Origin: Hymenobacter canadensis
Lineage (GTDB): Bacteria > Bacteroidota > Bacteroidia > Cytophagales > Hymenobacteraceae
Reading direction: 5' to 3'
NCBI RefSeq assembly: GCF_027359925.1
Contig: NZ_CP114767.1
Location: 2,728,001-2,792,000 of the forward strand
DNA length: 64,000 bases
Below the pieces are notes generated by a model. It saw only the letters and a list, made by a program, of their open reading frames with translations. It was not told the DNA's origin and ran no database searches. Position 1 is the first letter of the stretch. The number at the start of each line of letters is the position of its first letter. Shown here piece by piece: positions 41,395 to 49,878 of this stretch. A program made the translations under genes and the position numbers.

Positions 41395-41910
41395 ATGAAG
41401 TTTCTTCCATTCCTGTTTTTTGCCGCTACCGCCCTCGTCGCCTGTAAAAAGGACAACGACGCCCCTACCATCGACTTCGGCCCCAACGGCGGCATCACCG
41501 TCCGCGACACATTCAACTACCCCCAAGGCACTACTGATCCTACAGACTGGACGCTGGACGGCATCTGGAATCAGCAGGAGCAGGATCTGTTCAAGGGTTT
41601 GGGGCTGGATCTGAACGTCGCTGCCAGCGGCACGATGTCCCTGCTCAGTGCCTACCCCAATCCGGTAGCCTCTCAAGTGGTGTTCGAATATGAAACGCCG
41701 GTAGCCGTGACGTGCAGCTTTGTGATAGTGGATGACAAGTATCGGGTGGTCAAACCGCTGAAAACATCCATTGTGCAAACCAATACCGGCTTCCACTTCG
41801 ACATGAGCCAGGACTTTCCACCAGGCAAGCGCTACCGACTTTATTACGTGTTCCAGAACGGCCCAACGCTGTACTACAAAGGCCACGGCGACATCAAAGT
41901 CGGGATGTAG
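41395..41910 (+). CDS. Small lipoprotein, unknown function
   Basis: A 171-residue product with a lipoprotein signal (MKFLPFLFFAATALVAC, lipobox LVAC) and then a Gly/Asp-rich, probably beta-sandwich region (FEYETPVAVTCSFVIVDDKY) similar in style to T9SS-type or DUF domains, but no family is certain. Its final stop codon, TAG at 41908-41910, is the last three bases of a GTAG repeat foot. The gene stands alone on the + strand between the sigma operon and the ALDH gene. Confidence 0.72.
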   Translation: MKFLPFLFFAATALVACKKDNDAPTIDFGPNGGITVRDTFNYPQGTTDPTDWTLDGIWNQQEQDLFKGLGLDLNVAASGTMSLLSAYPNPVASQVVFEYETPVAVTCSFVIVDDKYRVVKPLKTSIVQTNTGFHFDMSQDFPPGKRYRLYYVFQNGPTLYYKGHGDIKVGM

Positions 41911-42031
41911 CATAGGCTTCAGCCCGTAGTGACTTACGCCTCGAGTAAAAGCAGAAGGCCGCCATCTGGTTGATGGCGGCCTTTTGCTTTGTGTAACTAC
42001 GCAGTCCGGCACAGGCTGAAGCCTATGCTAC
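41907..42031. repeat. Inverted pair of GTAG-type hairpins (CATAGGCT core)
   Basis: 41907-41926 (plus): GTAG, CATAGGCT, TC, AGCC...; 42010-42031 (minus): GTAG, CATAGGCT, TC, AGCCTGTG. They point at each other with a terminator hairpin (41962-41988) between them. The first supplies the stop codon of the upstream gene. Confidence 0.92.
41961..41993 (+). terminator. Intrinsic terminator of the small lipoprotein gene
   Basis: Stem AAGGCCGCCAT / ATGGCGGCCTT with a 7-base loop, then TTTGCTTT. Confidence 0.85.
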
Positions 42032-42037
42032 ATTCAG

Positions 42038-43636
42038 CTAGAAATCGAACTTGATGCCCTGGGCCAACGGGAGCTGGGTGCTGTAGTTGATGGTGTTGGT
42101 CTGGCGGCGCATGTACACGCGCCATGCGTCGGAGCCCGACTCGCGGCCGCCGCCGGTTTCCTTCTCGCCGCCGAACGCGCCGCCGATTTCGGCGCCGCTC
42201 GTACCGATGTTCACGTTGGCAATGCCGCAGTCGGAGCCGGTGTGGGCCAGGAAAGCTTCGGCCTCGCGCATGTTCAGCGTGAAGATGCTCGACGAGAGGC
42301 CCTGACGCACGCCGTTCTGGATGGTAATGGCGTTTTCCACGTCGCCGCTATACCGGATCAGGTACAGGATGGGCGCGAAGGTTTCTTCCTGCACGGTGTG
42401 GTAGGCGTTGTTGGCTTCTACCAGCGCGGGCGTCACGTAGGTGCCGGTTTCGTAGCCGGCGCCGCTCAGCACCTCGCCACCGATGAGCAGCTTGCCGCCT
42501 TCCTTTTGCACGGCTTCCAAGGCCTTGGTGAAGGCCTGCACGGCATCTGTGTCGATGAGCGGACCCACCAGCTTGCCGTCCTGCAGCGGGTGGCCGATGG
42601 GCAGGTTGGGGTAGATTTTCAGCAAGCGGGCCTTCACATCCTCGAAAATAGACTCGTGGATGATGACGCGGCGCGTGGTGGTGCAGCGCTGCCCGGCCGT
42701 ACCCACGGCCCCGAACACGATGGCGCGGATGGCAATTTCCAGGTCGGCGTGCTGGGTGAGGATGATGGCGTTGTTGCCGCCCAGCTCCAGCAGCGCGCGG
42801 CCCAGGCGGGCGCCTACTACTTCGCCCACCTTCTTGCCCATGCGGGTGCTACCCGTGGCCGACACCAGCGGCACGCGGCCGTCAGCAGCCATAGCCGCCC
42901 CAATTTCGGCGTCGCCGATAACCAGGTTGAAGATGCCTTCGGGCAGCTCGTTTTCGCGCAGCACGTCTTTGATGATGTGCTGCACGGCCACGGCCACCAG
43001 CGGCGTCTTCTCCGAGGGCTTCCAGATGCTCACGTCGCCGCAGACGGCGGCCAGCATGGCGTTCCAGCTCCACACGGCCACCGGGAAGTTGAAGGCCGAG
43101 ATGATGCCCACCACGCCCAGCGGGTGATACTGCTCGTACATGCGGTGCGCCGGGCGCTCCGAGTGCATCGTGAAGCCGTGCAGCTGGCGCGAGAGGCCCA
43201 CCGCGAAGTCGCAGATGTCAATCATTTCCTGCACTTCGCCGAGGCCTTCCTGCAGGATTTTGCCCATCTCGTAGCTCACCAGCTTGCCCAGCGGCTCCTT
43301 GAACTCGCGCAGCTTGTTGCCAATCTGGCGCACAATTTCGCCACGCTTGGGGGCCGGCACGGTGCGCCAGGTTTGGAAGGCTTCCTGGGCCTTCTGCACC
43401 ACCTGCTCGTAGTCGTCTACGGTGGCAAAAGCCACGCTGCCGATGAGCTTTCCATCGGTGGGCGAGTGGATGGCGCGGGTCTGGGCATTGCCCTGGCCGC
43501 CCCACACCAGGCCGGTGCTCCAGGCGGCGTTGGTGGCTTCTACACCCAGCTCGCGCAGCACCTGCCGGATGCCGTGGTGGTCGTGGTCTTGTACGTCGGT
43601 GCCGGTAGCGGTAGCTTCTTCGAGGGCTTGTTTCAT
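42038..43636 (-). CDS. ALDH7-type aldehyde dehydrogenase (alpha-aminoadipic semialdehyde/piperideine-6-carboxylate type)
   Basis: A 532-residue NAD-dependent dehydrogenase. Signature segments: catalytic Cys about 318 in GTAGQRCTTTRR, general-base Glu about 284 in LLELGGNNAI, FNFPVAVWSWN and the C-terminal GSDCGIANVNIGTSGAEIGG, EKETGGGRESGSDAWRVYMR, which is diagnostic for the ALDH7 (antiquitin) group. In bacteria these enzymes oxidise alpha-aminoadipic semialdehyde or delta-1-piperideine-6-carboxylate in lysine breakdown. The ATG at 43636 gives an N-terminal extension. A -7 box lies at 43675-43682. No other lysine-catabolism gene is in the window. Confidence 0.92.
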   Translation of the reverse strand: MKQALEEATATGTDVQDHDHHGIRQVLRELGVEATNAAWSTGLVWGGQGNAQTRAIHSPTDGKLIGSVAFATVDDYEQVVQKAQEAFQTWRTVPAPKRGEIVRQIGNKLREFKEPLGKLVSYEMGKILQEGLGEVQEMIDICDFAVGLSRQLHGFTMHSERPAHRMYEQYHPLGVVGIISAFNFPVAVWSWNAMLAAVCGDVSIWKPSEKTPLVAVAVQHIIKDVLRENELPEGIFNLVIGDAEIGAAMAADGRVPLVSATGSTRMGKKVGEVVGARLGRALLELGGNNAIILTQHADLEIAIRAIVFGAVGTAGQRCTTTRRVIIHESIFEDVKARLLKIYPNLPIGHPLQDGKLVGPLIDTDAVQAFTKALEAVQKEGGKLLIGGEVLSGAGYETGTYVTPALVEANNAYHTVQEETFAPILYLIRYSGDVENAITIQNGVRQGLSSSIFTLNMREAEAFLAHTGSDCGIANVNIGTSGAEIGGAFGGEKETGGGRESGSDAWRVYMRRQTNTINYSTQLPLAQGIKFDF

Positions 43637-43674
43637 GGGGGTGGTTGGGGTGGGAAATGCAGATTGGTATTCAG

Positions 43675-43682
43675 CAAATCTA
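43675..43682 (-). promoter_or_regulatory. -7 promoter box (TAGATTTG) for the ALDH7-type gene
   Basis: Minus strand reads TAGATTTG, matching TAnnTTTG, about 38 bases before the ATG. Confidence 0.5.
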
Positions 43683-43738
43683 ATGAATTGGCACCGGGGC
43701 TACTATTGCTCATGCTCCTGACGTATCCACTCAAATGC

Positions 43739-43774
43739 AAAAAAGCTCCTGCTACAGACGTAGCAGGAGCTTTT
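43739..43774 (-). terminator. Intrinsic terminator after the HtrA gene
   Basis: Stem AGCTCCTGCTA / TAGCAGGAGCT, short loop, with the T-run on the minus strand (A-run 43739-43744). It lies 56 bases after the stop of the protease gene. Confidence 0.85.
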
Positions 43775-43802
43775 CATAAACATTAGGCAACCGAAACTCT
43801 CA

Positions 43803-43827
43803 GATTCCTCGCTTTGCTCGGAATGAC
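43803..43827 (-). repeat. Half-copy of the GTCAT-type repeat
   Basis: GATTCCTCGCTTTGCTCGGAATGAC in short form (ATTCC...GGAAT hairpin) matches one arm of the 8839 and 57783 elements; only one arm is present. Confidence 0.75.
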
Positions 43828-43829
43828 AG

Positions 43830-45332
43830 CTACTCAGCCTGCCCGATGGGGTAGTAGGCTTTGCGGCCGTCGGGGTACACGCCTTCTACCAGCGCGCCCT
43901 GGCTTTCCTTGGCGGCTTCCAGAAACTGCTGCACGTCCTGCGGCTTGCCCACCTTGTTCTTATCAATGCGGGTGATGATGAAGCCGTCGGCAATGCCGGT
44001 TTCGCGGAAGTTGGAGCCCTGGATGCCGCTGATTTTGGCGCCGCCTTCCAGGCCCAGCTTGTTCATTTCCTGCTTGCTCACCGGGGCCAGCGTGGCGCCT
44101 TCATACTTGATGGCTTTGGCCAGCTCTTCCCGAATGATGTCGGTGGTGCCGGTGGAGTTGCGCAGCGTGGCCGAGGCCGTGCGCGAGTCGGAGCCGCGCA
44201 GGTAGGTCACCTTGATTTTGTCGCCAGGACGGAAGCGGGCTACCTGCTCCTGCAGCTGCGAGGAGGTGTTCACCTTCGCGCCGTTGATTTCCGTGATGAT
44301 GTCGCCTTCGCGAAGGCCGGCGTCGGCGGCCGAGCTGTTCTTGCTCAGGCCCATCACGTACACGCCGCTCAGAGAGTTCAGCTTCTTCTCCGAAGCCAGC
44401 GTGGCATCTACCTCCCGGATCTGCACGCCCAACAGCGCCCGCTGCACCACTTTATACTTCAGCAGGTCGTCAATCACCTTGCTCACAATGGAGCTGGGCA
44501 CGGCAAAGGAGTAGCCCACAAACGAGCCCGTCTGCGAGGCAATGGCCGAATTGATGCCGATCAGGTCGCCGTTCAGGTTAACCAGCGCGCCACCCGAGTT
44601 GCCGGGGTTCACCACGGCATCGGTCTGCAGGAAGCTTTCGATGCCCATGCCCTGCTGGTCGCGCAGGATGTTGATGTTGCGGCCCTTGGCCGAGATGATA
44701 CCGGCCGTCACGGTGGAGTTCAAATTGAACGGGTTGCCCACGGCCAGTACCCACTCCCCTACTTTCACCTGGTCGGAGTTGCCGTAGCGGATGAATGGCA
44801 GGTTATCGGCTTTCACCTTGAGCAGCGCTAGGTCGGTGGTCGGGTCGACTCCCACCAGTTCGGCTTCGAACTTGCGCTTGTCGTCCATCACCACTTCAAT
44901 CTTATCGGCCTTATCAATCACGTGGTTATTGGTGACGATATAGCCATTGGCGGCGATGATAACGCCGGAGCCGGAGCCCTGCTGCGGCCCGCGCTGGGGC
45001 TGATGGTACTGCTCCAGCTCATCGCCGAAGAACTGGCGTAGGAACGGATCCATGCGGGCGCTGCCGCCCTGGCCCGCTTTGGGCGCGTACTCCGTCATTA
45101 CGTGCACCACGGCCGGCGTCACGGAAGCAGCCGCCGCCGTGAAGTTGAGGCCTTCGGGCACCACGTAGTTGCTGCTGCGCAGCTCACTCGTGTACCGAAT
45201 GTTGGGGTCAGCCGCAATAGCCTGGGGCGCGTTGGTGCGCTCTGGTTCCAGCAGCTTGTACCCACCCACTGCCACGCCCCCGCCAAGTACAGCGGAACCG
45301 AGCAGACCGAGCATCATTTGTTTTGCTTGCAT
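43830..45332 (-). CDS. HtrA/DegQ-type periplasmic serine protease (Do)
   Basis: A 500-residue protein with an N-terminal hydrophobic anchor or signal (MMLGLLGSAVLGGGVAVGGY), a trypsin-like domain with triad His 137 (NNHVID), Asp 167 (TTDLALLKV) and Ser 246 (NPGNSGGAL), then two PDZ domains (about 300-390 and 400-490). This is the family layout of DegP/DegQ quality-control proteases. The ATG at 45332 gives the hydrophobic N-terminus. A weak TAAATTCG string at 45371-45378 (minus) may be a promoter. A terminator follows. Confidence 0.93.
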   Translation of the reverse strand: MQAKQMMLGLLGSAVLGGGVAVGGYKLLEPERTNAPQAIAADPNIRYTSELRSSNYVVPEGLNFTAAAASVTPAVVHVMTEYAPKAGQGGSARMDPFLRQFFGDELEQYHQPQRGPQQGSGSGVIIAANGYIVTNNHVIDKADKIEVVMDDKRKFEAELVGVDPTTDLALLKVKADNLPFIRYGNSDQVKVGEWVLAVGNPFNLNSTVTAGIISAKGRNINILRDQQGMGIESFLQTDAVVNPGNSGGALVNLNGDLIGINSAIASQTGSFVGYSFAVPSSIVSKVIDDLLKYKVVQRALLGVQIREVDATLASEKKLNSLSGVYVMGLSKNSSAADAGLREGDIITEINGAKVNTSSQLQEQVARFRPGDKIKVTYLRGSDSRTASATLRNSTGTTDIIREELAKAIKYEGATLAPVSKQEMNKLGLEGGAKISGIQGSNFRETGIADGFIITRIDKNKVGKPQDVQQFLEAAKESQGALVEGVYPDGRKAYYPIGQAE

Positions 45333-45541
45333 GGGTAAGAACAGTGAAAGAAGGAAAAAAGAAGAGATTCGAATTTAAGAAAGCAGGCATAAACTCCCAA
45401 AGGAGCGCCTGTATGCAACGAAAGATGCGCGCCCGGTAGTACGAGGTTGCATTTGGTAGATCAGTCGGGGTTATTAGTCGACAAACCAACCCGTTTTGCG
45501 TACCGCTTCCTGCTGCTTACTCTAGCAACACGCGGGCCAAC

Positions 45542-45571
45542 AAAAAAGGCACCCGACCGGGTGCCTTTTTT
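45542..45571. terminator. Intrinsic terminator of the Hsp20 gene
   Basis: Stem GGCACCC / GGGTGCC with A-run and T-run on the two sides (AAAAAAGGCACCCGACCGGG, then TGCCTTTTT); usable from either strand, and well placed for the minus-strand Hsp20 gene. Confidence 0.88.
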
Positions 45572-45587
45572 ACAGAACTCGCAGTGC

Positions 45588-46031
45588 CTAGCGCACTTCG
45601 ATGTGATGTTTCGTCACTTTTTTGCTGTCAAAAGGCAGTTGCACGCGCAGAATGCCGTCGGTCAGCTCGGCTTTGATGGCCGTTACGTCCACGGTTTCGG
45701 GCAGGCGGAAGCTGCGGGTGAAGCTGCCGTAGCCGGTTTCGGTACGGTGGAACTTCGGAGCGTTTTCGGTGGCCTCAGGCGCCTTCCGCTCGCCGCTGAT
45801 GACGAGTTGGCCTTCCTGGAAGTCGATGCTGACGGCGTCTTTCGCTATGCCCGGCAGCGCCAGGTGCAGCTCGAAGCCAGCGGCGGTTTCCAACACATCG
45901 GCGGCTGGAGCAAAGGATTTGGACGGCTGGTTCACGGCCGGCAGCGTATCGCGCAGCATGTCGCTGAGCACGGCATTGAAGGCACGCGAAGGACGGAGAG
46001 CAGGGCGGTTGTTATACAGCAGAGTTGCCAT
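45588..46031 (-). CDS. Hsp20/alpha-crystallin small heat-shock protein
   Basis: A 147-residue chaperone. The alpha-crystallin domain spans about 45-135 with AAGFELHLALPGIAKDAVSI, GSFTRSFRLPETVDVTAIKA and the C-terminal LRVQLPFDSKKVTKHHIEVR. Length and order fit the class A bacterial sHsps. The ATG at 46031 (MATLLYNNRPALRPSRAF) is preferred over the earlier reading to 46082. It probably forms oligomers that hold unfolded proteins. It has no obvious heat-shock promoter motif I can name. Confidence 0.9.
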   Translation of the reverse strand: MATLLYNNRPALRPSRAFNAVLSDMLRDTLPAVNQPSKSFAPAADVLETAAGFELHLALPGIAKDAVSIDFQEGQLVISGERKAPEATENAPKFHRTETGYGSFTRSFRLPETVDVTAIKAELTDGILRVQLPFDSKKVTKHHIEVR

Positions 46032-46250
46032 GGTATGTGGTGATGTAGTTGAGTCAGAAGTTGAATCTGTGCCGTCGGGCACACCCCTACTCTATAAAAT
46101 CCATACCAGCCGTATTTTAATGACAAAAAGACATTAAAAGTGTATTCGCTGAATTTTAACCCTATCCACGTTTCAACAAATACCGACTATACAACCCATC
46201 AAGCCTATTTTCACCGCAATCCAACTCACGACAAAAAGTCACGAATCAAC
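46032..46250. other. AT-rich spacer without visible gene
   Basis: 219 bases between the Hsp20 and DUF2490-like genes. It is the most AT-rich part of this region. No ORF, repeat pair or clear promoter box was seen. Confidence 0.5.
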
Positions 46251-47054
46251 CTAGTGCTGCGTTGGAAGCTGCCGGCGCTCGAACACGGAGCCGCCTTTGA
46301 AGAGGGTGAAACGCAGGTCCAGGCCCACGACGGGCGTGATGAGGTTGGTGCGGCCGCCGCCGGTGACGTTGCCGTTGGCATCGGTCTGCACCAACGCGTT
46401 GATGTACGTGGTCTGCGACGCCACCCAGGGCGTGAAATCGAAACGGGGCGACACGCGTACGCCTATTTCACCGCGCAGGCTGCCGAAGTCGATTACCCGC
46501 TCTTTTTCTTCCAACTCGTCGCGCTGCAGGCGCAGGAAGGCGGCGGCTTCGTAGGAGATGCGAGGGCGCAGGGCCAGGCTGGTGCCCAGCGGAAACACCC
46601 GGTCCAGGTCGAGGCGCAGGCGGGTGAGGGCGCGGCTTTCGGCGTCATCGGCCAGCGCAATCTGTTGCTCCACGCTCAGCCGCTGCCGGAAATTGAAGCT
46701 GCCGAACGTGTTCCAATGGCGCACAAAGGCCTCCGGCGTGATAGTATAGTCCCGGCGGCGGCTGTTGTTGTTATAGCCGTTATCGTACGAGTACACGTTA
46801 AGCAGCCCGCCCCCACTCCACTGCTCATTCCAGAAATGCTCGTAGCCGAGGCGCAGCTGAGCCGTGGAAAACTTACTACCGGAGCTCACCGTCTGGGCAC
46901 CCAGGTTGAAAGCGGCCAGCGCATAGTCGTCGCCGGTCAGGGCCAGCTCGGCCTGTACCTCGGGCAGCAGCAGCGTGCTGCCGACGCTCCGGCGCTGGGC
47001 CGTGGCAGCGGTGGCAAGCAGGCAGGCGGTAAGCAGTAGAAATTGGTGACGCAT
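46251..47054 (-). CDS. DUF2490-like outer-membrane protein
   Basis: A 267-residue product with a signal peptide (MRHQFLLLTACLLATAATAQ). The mature part alternates short beta-strands (AAFNLGAQTVSSGSKFSTAQ, VRHWNTFGSFNFRQRLSVEQ, TRLRLDLDRVFPLGTSLALR), which fits DUF2490 outer-membrane barrels. Function unknown. The ATG at 47054 starts the signal peptide. A GTAG-type hairpin pair begins 14 bases upstream. Confidence 0.75.
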   Translation of the reverse strand: MRHQFLLLTACLLATAATAQRRSVGSTLLLPEVQAELALTGDDYALAAFNLGAQTVSSGSKFSTAQLRLGYEHFWNEQWSGGGLLNVYSYDNGYNNNSRRRDYTITPEAFVRHWNTFGSFNFRQRLSVEQQIALADDAESRALTRLRLDLDRVFPLGTSLALRPRISYEAAAFLRLQRDELEEKERVIDFGSLRGEIGVRVSPRFDFTPWVASQTTYINALVQTDANGNVTGGGRTNLITPVVGLDLRFTLFKGGSVFERRQLPTQH

Positions 47055-47067
47055 AGAAAAGGCAGAT

Positions 47068-47288
47068 GTAGCATAGGCTTCAGCCTGTGCCCGTTAGCGA
47101 ATATTGTTGTGCGGCTGTTGCGCAGTGCCTTCGTTCAGGTGATGATGAGGCTCGTAGCGCGAATTATGCAATTCGCACTACGGAACGATAATCGGTACAA
47201 CGTAGTGTAGCGCGAACTACGCAGCTCGCGCTACACTATGGTAGTCACCTCAACTCTATGGGCCGGCACAGGCTGAAGCCTATGCTAC
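47068..47288. repeat. Nest of four GTAG-type hairpins
   Basis: 47068-47089 (plus): GTAG, CATAGGCT, TC, AGCCTGTG. 47154-47177 (plus): GTAG, CGCGAATT core. 47204-47237: longer hairpin AGTGTAGCGCGAACT / AGCTCGCGCTACACT. 47267-47288 (minus): GTAG, CATAGGCT, TC, AGCCTGTG. The outer two form an inverted pair; the middle two belong to the TAGCGCGAA family. The last overlaps the end of the M20 gene. Confidence 0.93.
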
Positions 47289-48473
47289 ATGCAGCTCGCA
47301 GAGCGTGAGCCAGGCCATCAGGCCGGGGCCGGTTTCCAGGGCTTTGGGCTCGATATCGAAGGTGGGCGTGTGCACGCTGGAGGCAAAGCGGCCATCTTCG
47401 GCGCGGGTGCCGAGGCGGTAGAAACAGGCGTCGGCGGCCTGCGAGAAGTAGGCGAAATCCTCGGCGGCCATCCACTGGTCCAGCTCAATCACGTTTTCCG
47501 GGCCCAGGTACTGCTCGGCGGCGGCGCGCACGCGGGCCGTGAGATTGGGCTCGTTTTCCAGGTACGGGTAGCCGCGCCGGATTTCAAGCTCGCAGGTGGC
47601 GCCCATCGAGTCGGCCAGGCCCTCGCAAAGGCGGCGCAGGTGGCCGTGGGCCTCGTTGCGCCACTCTTCGTTCAGCGTCCGGAAGGTGCCCTCGATGTAG
47701 ACTTCATTGGGAATGACGTTGGTGGCGCCGTTGGCAATGACTTTGCCGAACGACAGCACGGAAGGCATCTTGGGGTTGGCGCGGCGGCTCACAATCTGCT
47801 GCGCCGCCACAATGATGTGGGCGGCCACCAGCACGGGGTCGAGGTTCATTTCGGGCATGGCGCCGTGGCCGCCTTTGCCGCGCACGGTCAGGTAGAGCTC
47901 GTCGGTGCTGGCCATGTAGCGGCCGGGCCGGACGCCGATCTGGCCGGCGGGCAGCATTGGAAAAACGTGCTGACCCAGCACGCTGGCCGGCTTGGGGTTT
48001 TCGAGCACGCCCTCCTGAATCATCAGGTTTGCCCCACCCGGCAGCCGTTCCTCACCGGGCTGAAACATCAGCTTCACGGTGCCCTCAAACTCGTCCTTCA
48101 GCGCCACCAGAATGCGGGCCGCCCCCAGCAGCGACGACGTGTGCACATCGTGGCCGCAGGCGTGCATCACGCCGGGGTTTTGGGATTTGTAGGGCACTTC
48201 GTTCTGCTCCGTGATGGGCAGCGCGTCCATGTCGGCGCGCAGGGCCACGGTGCGGGAGGCCGGGTTGCGGCCCTCGATGAGAGCCACCACGCCGGTTTTG
48301 GCAATGGGCTGGGGCTGCAGCCCCAGCTGCCGCAGCTGCTCACTCACGAAGGCCACGGTATTATGCTCCTCAAACGACAGCTCGGGGTGAGCGTGCAGAT
48401 GGTGGCGCAGGGCGACGGTATCGGCGGCGTGCTCAGTGGCCAGCGCTTTAATGCGGGAAAGCAGGTGTTGCAT
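47280..48473 (-). CDS. M20-family amidohydrolase/peptidase
   Basis: A 397-residue zinc amidohydrolase. Metal-site motifs: HAHPELSFEEHNTVAFVSEQ, VMHACGHDVHTSSLLGAARI (Cys/His ligands of the IAA-amino-acid hydrolase subtype), and a late EDFAYFSQ ligand region. Likely hydrolyses N-acyl amino acids or a related amide; the exact substrate is not determined. The last codons GTA GCA TAG (Val-Ala-stop) come from a GTAG-type repeat. The start ATG is at 48471-48473. Confidence 0.9.
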   Translation of the reverse strand: MQHLLSRIKALATEHAADTVALRHHLHAHPELSFEEHNTVAFVSEQLRQLGLQPQPIAKTGVVALIEGRNPASRTVALRADMDALPITEQNEVPYKSQNPGVMHACGHDVHTSSLLGAARILVALKDEFEGTVKLMFQPGEERLPGGANLMIQEGVLENPKPASVLGQHVFPMLPAGQIGVRPGRYMASTDELYLTVRGKGGHGAMPEMNLDPVLVAAHIIVAAQQIVSRRANPKMPSVLSFGKVIANGATNVIPNEVYIEGTFRTLNEEWRNEAHGHLRRLCEGLADSMGATCELEIRRGYPYLENEPNLTARVRAAAEQYLGPENVIELDQWMAAEDFAYFSQAADACFYRLGTRAEDGRFASSVHTPTFDIEPKALETGPGLMAWLTLCELHVA

Positions 48474-48480
48474 AGGGCAG

Positions 48481-48563
48481 GTTGTCAGTTGTTAGTTGTC
48501 GGTTGTCAGTCGTTGATTAAGTACAGATTGCTGGTTATTGGAGCAGACCGACAACTAACAACT
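48481..48563. repeat. Degenerate GTTGTCAGTTGTTAG-type repeat
   Basis: GTTGTCAGTTGTTAGTTGTC on the left faces GACAACTAACAACTC on the right (spacer about 45 bases). It overlaps the end of the SPOR-like gene region but not the coding sequence. Confidence 0.65.
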
Positions 48564-49124
48564 CTAGTACGCCGCTTTGTTGAGTACCACCTGGGCCGAT
48601 TCCAGCTCGGCCTTGGGGGCCAGCGGCCGGATGCGAAGCATGGCCTGCTCAGCTTCGAGGCGCGTAAGGTAGTCACCGATGTAAAGGCGGAAAACCGGCT
48701 GCTTGAAGGTCAGGTAGTCGGTTTCGTCGGGGTAGCGGCTGATGACGGCGCGGCGGATGCTCATGGCCTGGTCGCGCTCCAGCCCCACGTAGGCCAGAAT
48801 GCGGAAACCCTGAGCATATTTCACGTTTTGGTTGGTGAAAGCCTGGTCGCGCAGGCGCTGTTCTACCTGGGCATTTACCTGGTTGGTGGGTGCTATAGCG
48901 GTGCGCGGGGCCGCGGAAACGACCGTTTCTTTGGGCGCGCTGAACACGGGCCGGTAGCGGCTCAGGTCCTCGGCGGGCACGGCCGGCGCGGTCTGGGCGG
49001 CGCGGGTTTTGGTGGTATCGGCGGGGGCGGTGGGGCCGGTGGCGGCGGGCGCGGTGGCGGCGCAGGCCCCCAGGGCAAGAAATGCGGGAAGCAGCAGCAC
49101 GTTACGCAGTAGGGGTTTCATCAT
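48564..49124 (-). CDS. SPOR-like lipoprotein
   Basis: A 186-residue product with a lipoprotein signal (LLLPAFLALGAC, lipobox LGAC) and a Pro/Thr-rich stretch. The C-terminal part (about 100-186, VKYAQGFRILAYVGLERDQA ... VFRLYIGDYLTRLEAEQAML) resembles a SPOR peptidoglycan-binding domain. The two in-frame ATGs at 49124 and 49121 cannot be separated. Its start overlaps the last 20 bases of deoC on the same strand, so it is probably translationally coupled. Role in cell-wall binding is inferred. Confidence 0.75.
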   Translation of the reverse strand: MMKPLLRNVLLLPAFLALGACAATAPAATGPTAPADTTKTRAAQTAPAVPAEDLSRYRPVFSAPKETVVSAAPRTAIAPTNQVNAQVEQRLRDQAFTNQNVKYAQGFRILAYVGLERDQAMSIRRAVISRYPDETDYLTFKQPVFRLYIGDYLTRLEAEQAMLRIRPLAPKAELESAQVVLNKAAY

Positions 49125-49770
49125 GTTCTTCAAGCAAAGCCAGACTGTTGGATGAGCCCAGCCGGTCGGCACCGGCCGCAACCAGCGCCAGCGCAAACGC
49201 CCGGGCCTGGATACCGCCGGAGGCCTTGATACGGATAGTGTCTGGCAACGACTGCCGCATCAGCGCAATATCGGCCACCGAGGCGCCGCGGCTGGCAAAG
49301 CCGGTGGAGGTTTTCACGAAGTCGGCACCGGCCTCGGCGCACAGCCGGCAGGCCGTCACGATTTCCTCTTCGGTCAGCAGCGCCGTTTCGATTATCACCT
49401 TCAGAATGGCGCCGCGGAAGTGGCACAGCTCGGCCAGCTGGCCTATTTCCTCTTCCACTTCAGCCAGCGCGCCGGCTTTGAGGGCACCCACGTTGATGAC
49501 CATATCCAGCTCCGTCGCCCCATCGGCCAGGGCCAGATGCGCCTCGAAGAATTTCACCTTCGCCAGCGCGTAGCCCAGCGGAAAGCCGATGACGGTGCAC
49601 ACCGGCACGCCGCTGCCGTGCAGGGCCTCGGCGGCCAGGCGCACGTAGCAGGGCGGCACGCACACGCTGGCAAACTGCTGCGCGGCGGCCTCCTGGCACA
49701 GCTGCCGGATCTGGGCGGGCGTGGCATCGGGCCGCAGCAGCGTATGGTCGATATAGGAAGCGAGGTTCAT
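49102..49770 (-). CDS. deoC: Deoxyribose-phosphate aldolase
   Basis: A 222-residue class I aldolase that cleaves 2-deoxyribose-5-phosphate to acetaldehyde and glyceraldehyde-3-phosphate. The sequence starts MNLASYIDHTLLRPDATPAQ. It contains the DeoC strands VCVPPCYVRLA, VCTVIGFPLGYALAKVKFFE, MVINVGALKAG and the Schiff-base Lys in ADFVKTSTGF (about 165). The ATG at 49770 is preferred to the TTG at 49776. A -7 box ends 8 bases before it. It partly overlaps the SPOR-like gene; the reason for linking these two is unclear. Confidence 0.93.
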   Translation of the reverse strand: MNLASYIDHTLLRPDATPAQIRQLCQEAAAQQFASVCVPPCYVRLAAEALHGSGVPVCTVIGFPLGYALAKVKFFEAHLALADGATELDMVINVGALKAGALAEVEEEIGQLAELCHFRGAILKVIIETALLTEEEIVTACRLCAEAGADFVKTSTGFASRGASVADIALMRQSLPDTIRIKASGGIQARAFALALVAAGADRLGSSNSLALLEEHDETPTA

Positions 49771-49778
49771 AGGCAACG

Positions 49779-49786
49779 CAAAGGTA
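49779..49786 (-). promoter_or_regulatory. -7 promoter box (TACCTTTG) for deoC
   Basis: Minus strand reads TACCTTTG, ending 8 bases before the ATG. Transcription would start a few bases before or at the ATG. Confidence 0.68.
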
Positions 49787-49793
49787 GAAGGAT

Positions 49794-49820
49794 GTAGCGC
49801 GAAACAGACTGGCGCTTTAC
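49794..49820 (+). repeat. Degenerate GTAG-type hairpin upstream of deoC
   Basis: GTAGCGCGAAACAGACTGGC, then GCTTTAC: the TAGCGCGAA family with a shortened and mutated second half. Confidence 0.6.
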
Positions 49821-49823
49821 AAC

Positions 49824-49860
49824 AAACGGGCCGCGCTTCCTGCTGGAAACGCGGCCCGTT
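49824..49860 (-). terminator. Intrinsic terminator after secA
   Basis: Stem AACGGGCCGCGCTTCC / GGAAACGCGGCCCGTT around a 4-base loop; on the minus strand it is followed by TTTGTTGT. Confidence 0.85.
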
Positions 49861-49878
49861 CTGCGGCTTGTGGCGGCC

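Noticed and set aside
41907-42031. The repeat hairpins as ordinary transcription terminators
   Set aside because: They have no T-runs, occur on both strands in inverted pairs, and a separate, proper terminator lies between them here.
45333-45541. A tRNA-like GATTCGAAT string near 45366
   Set aside because: No cloverleaf could be built around it; the flanks do not pair.
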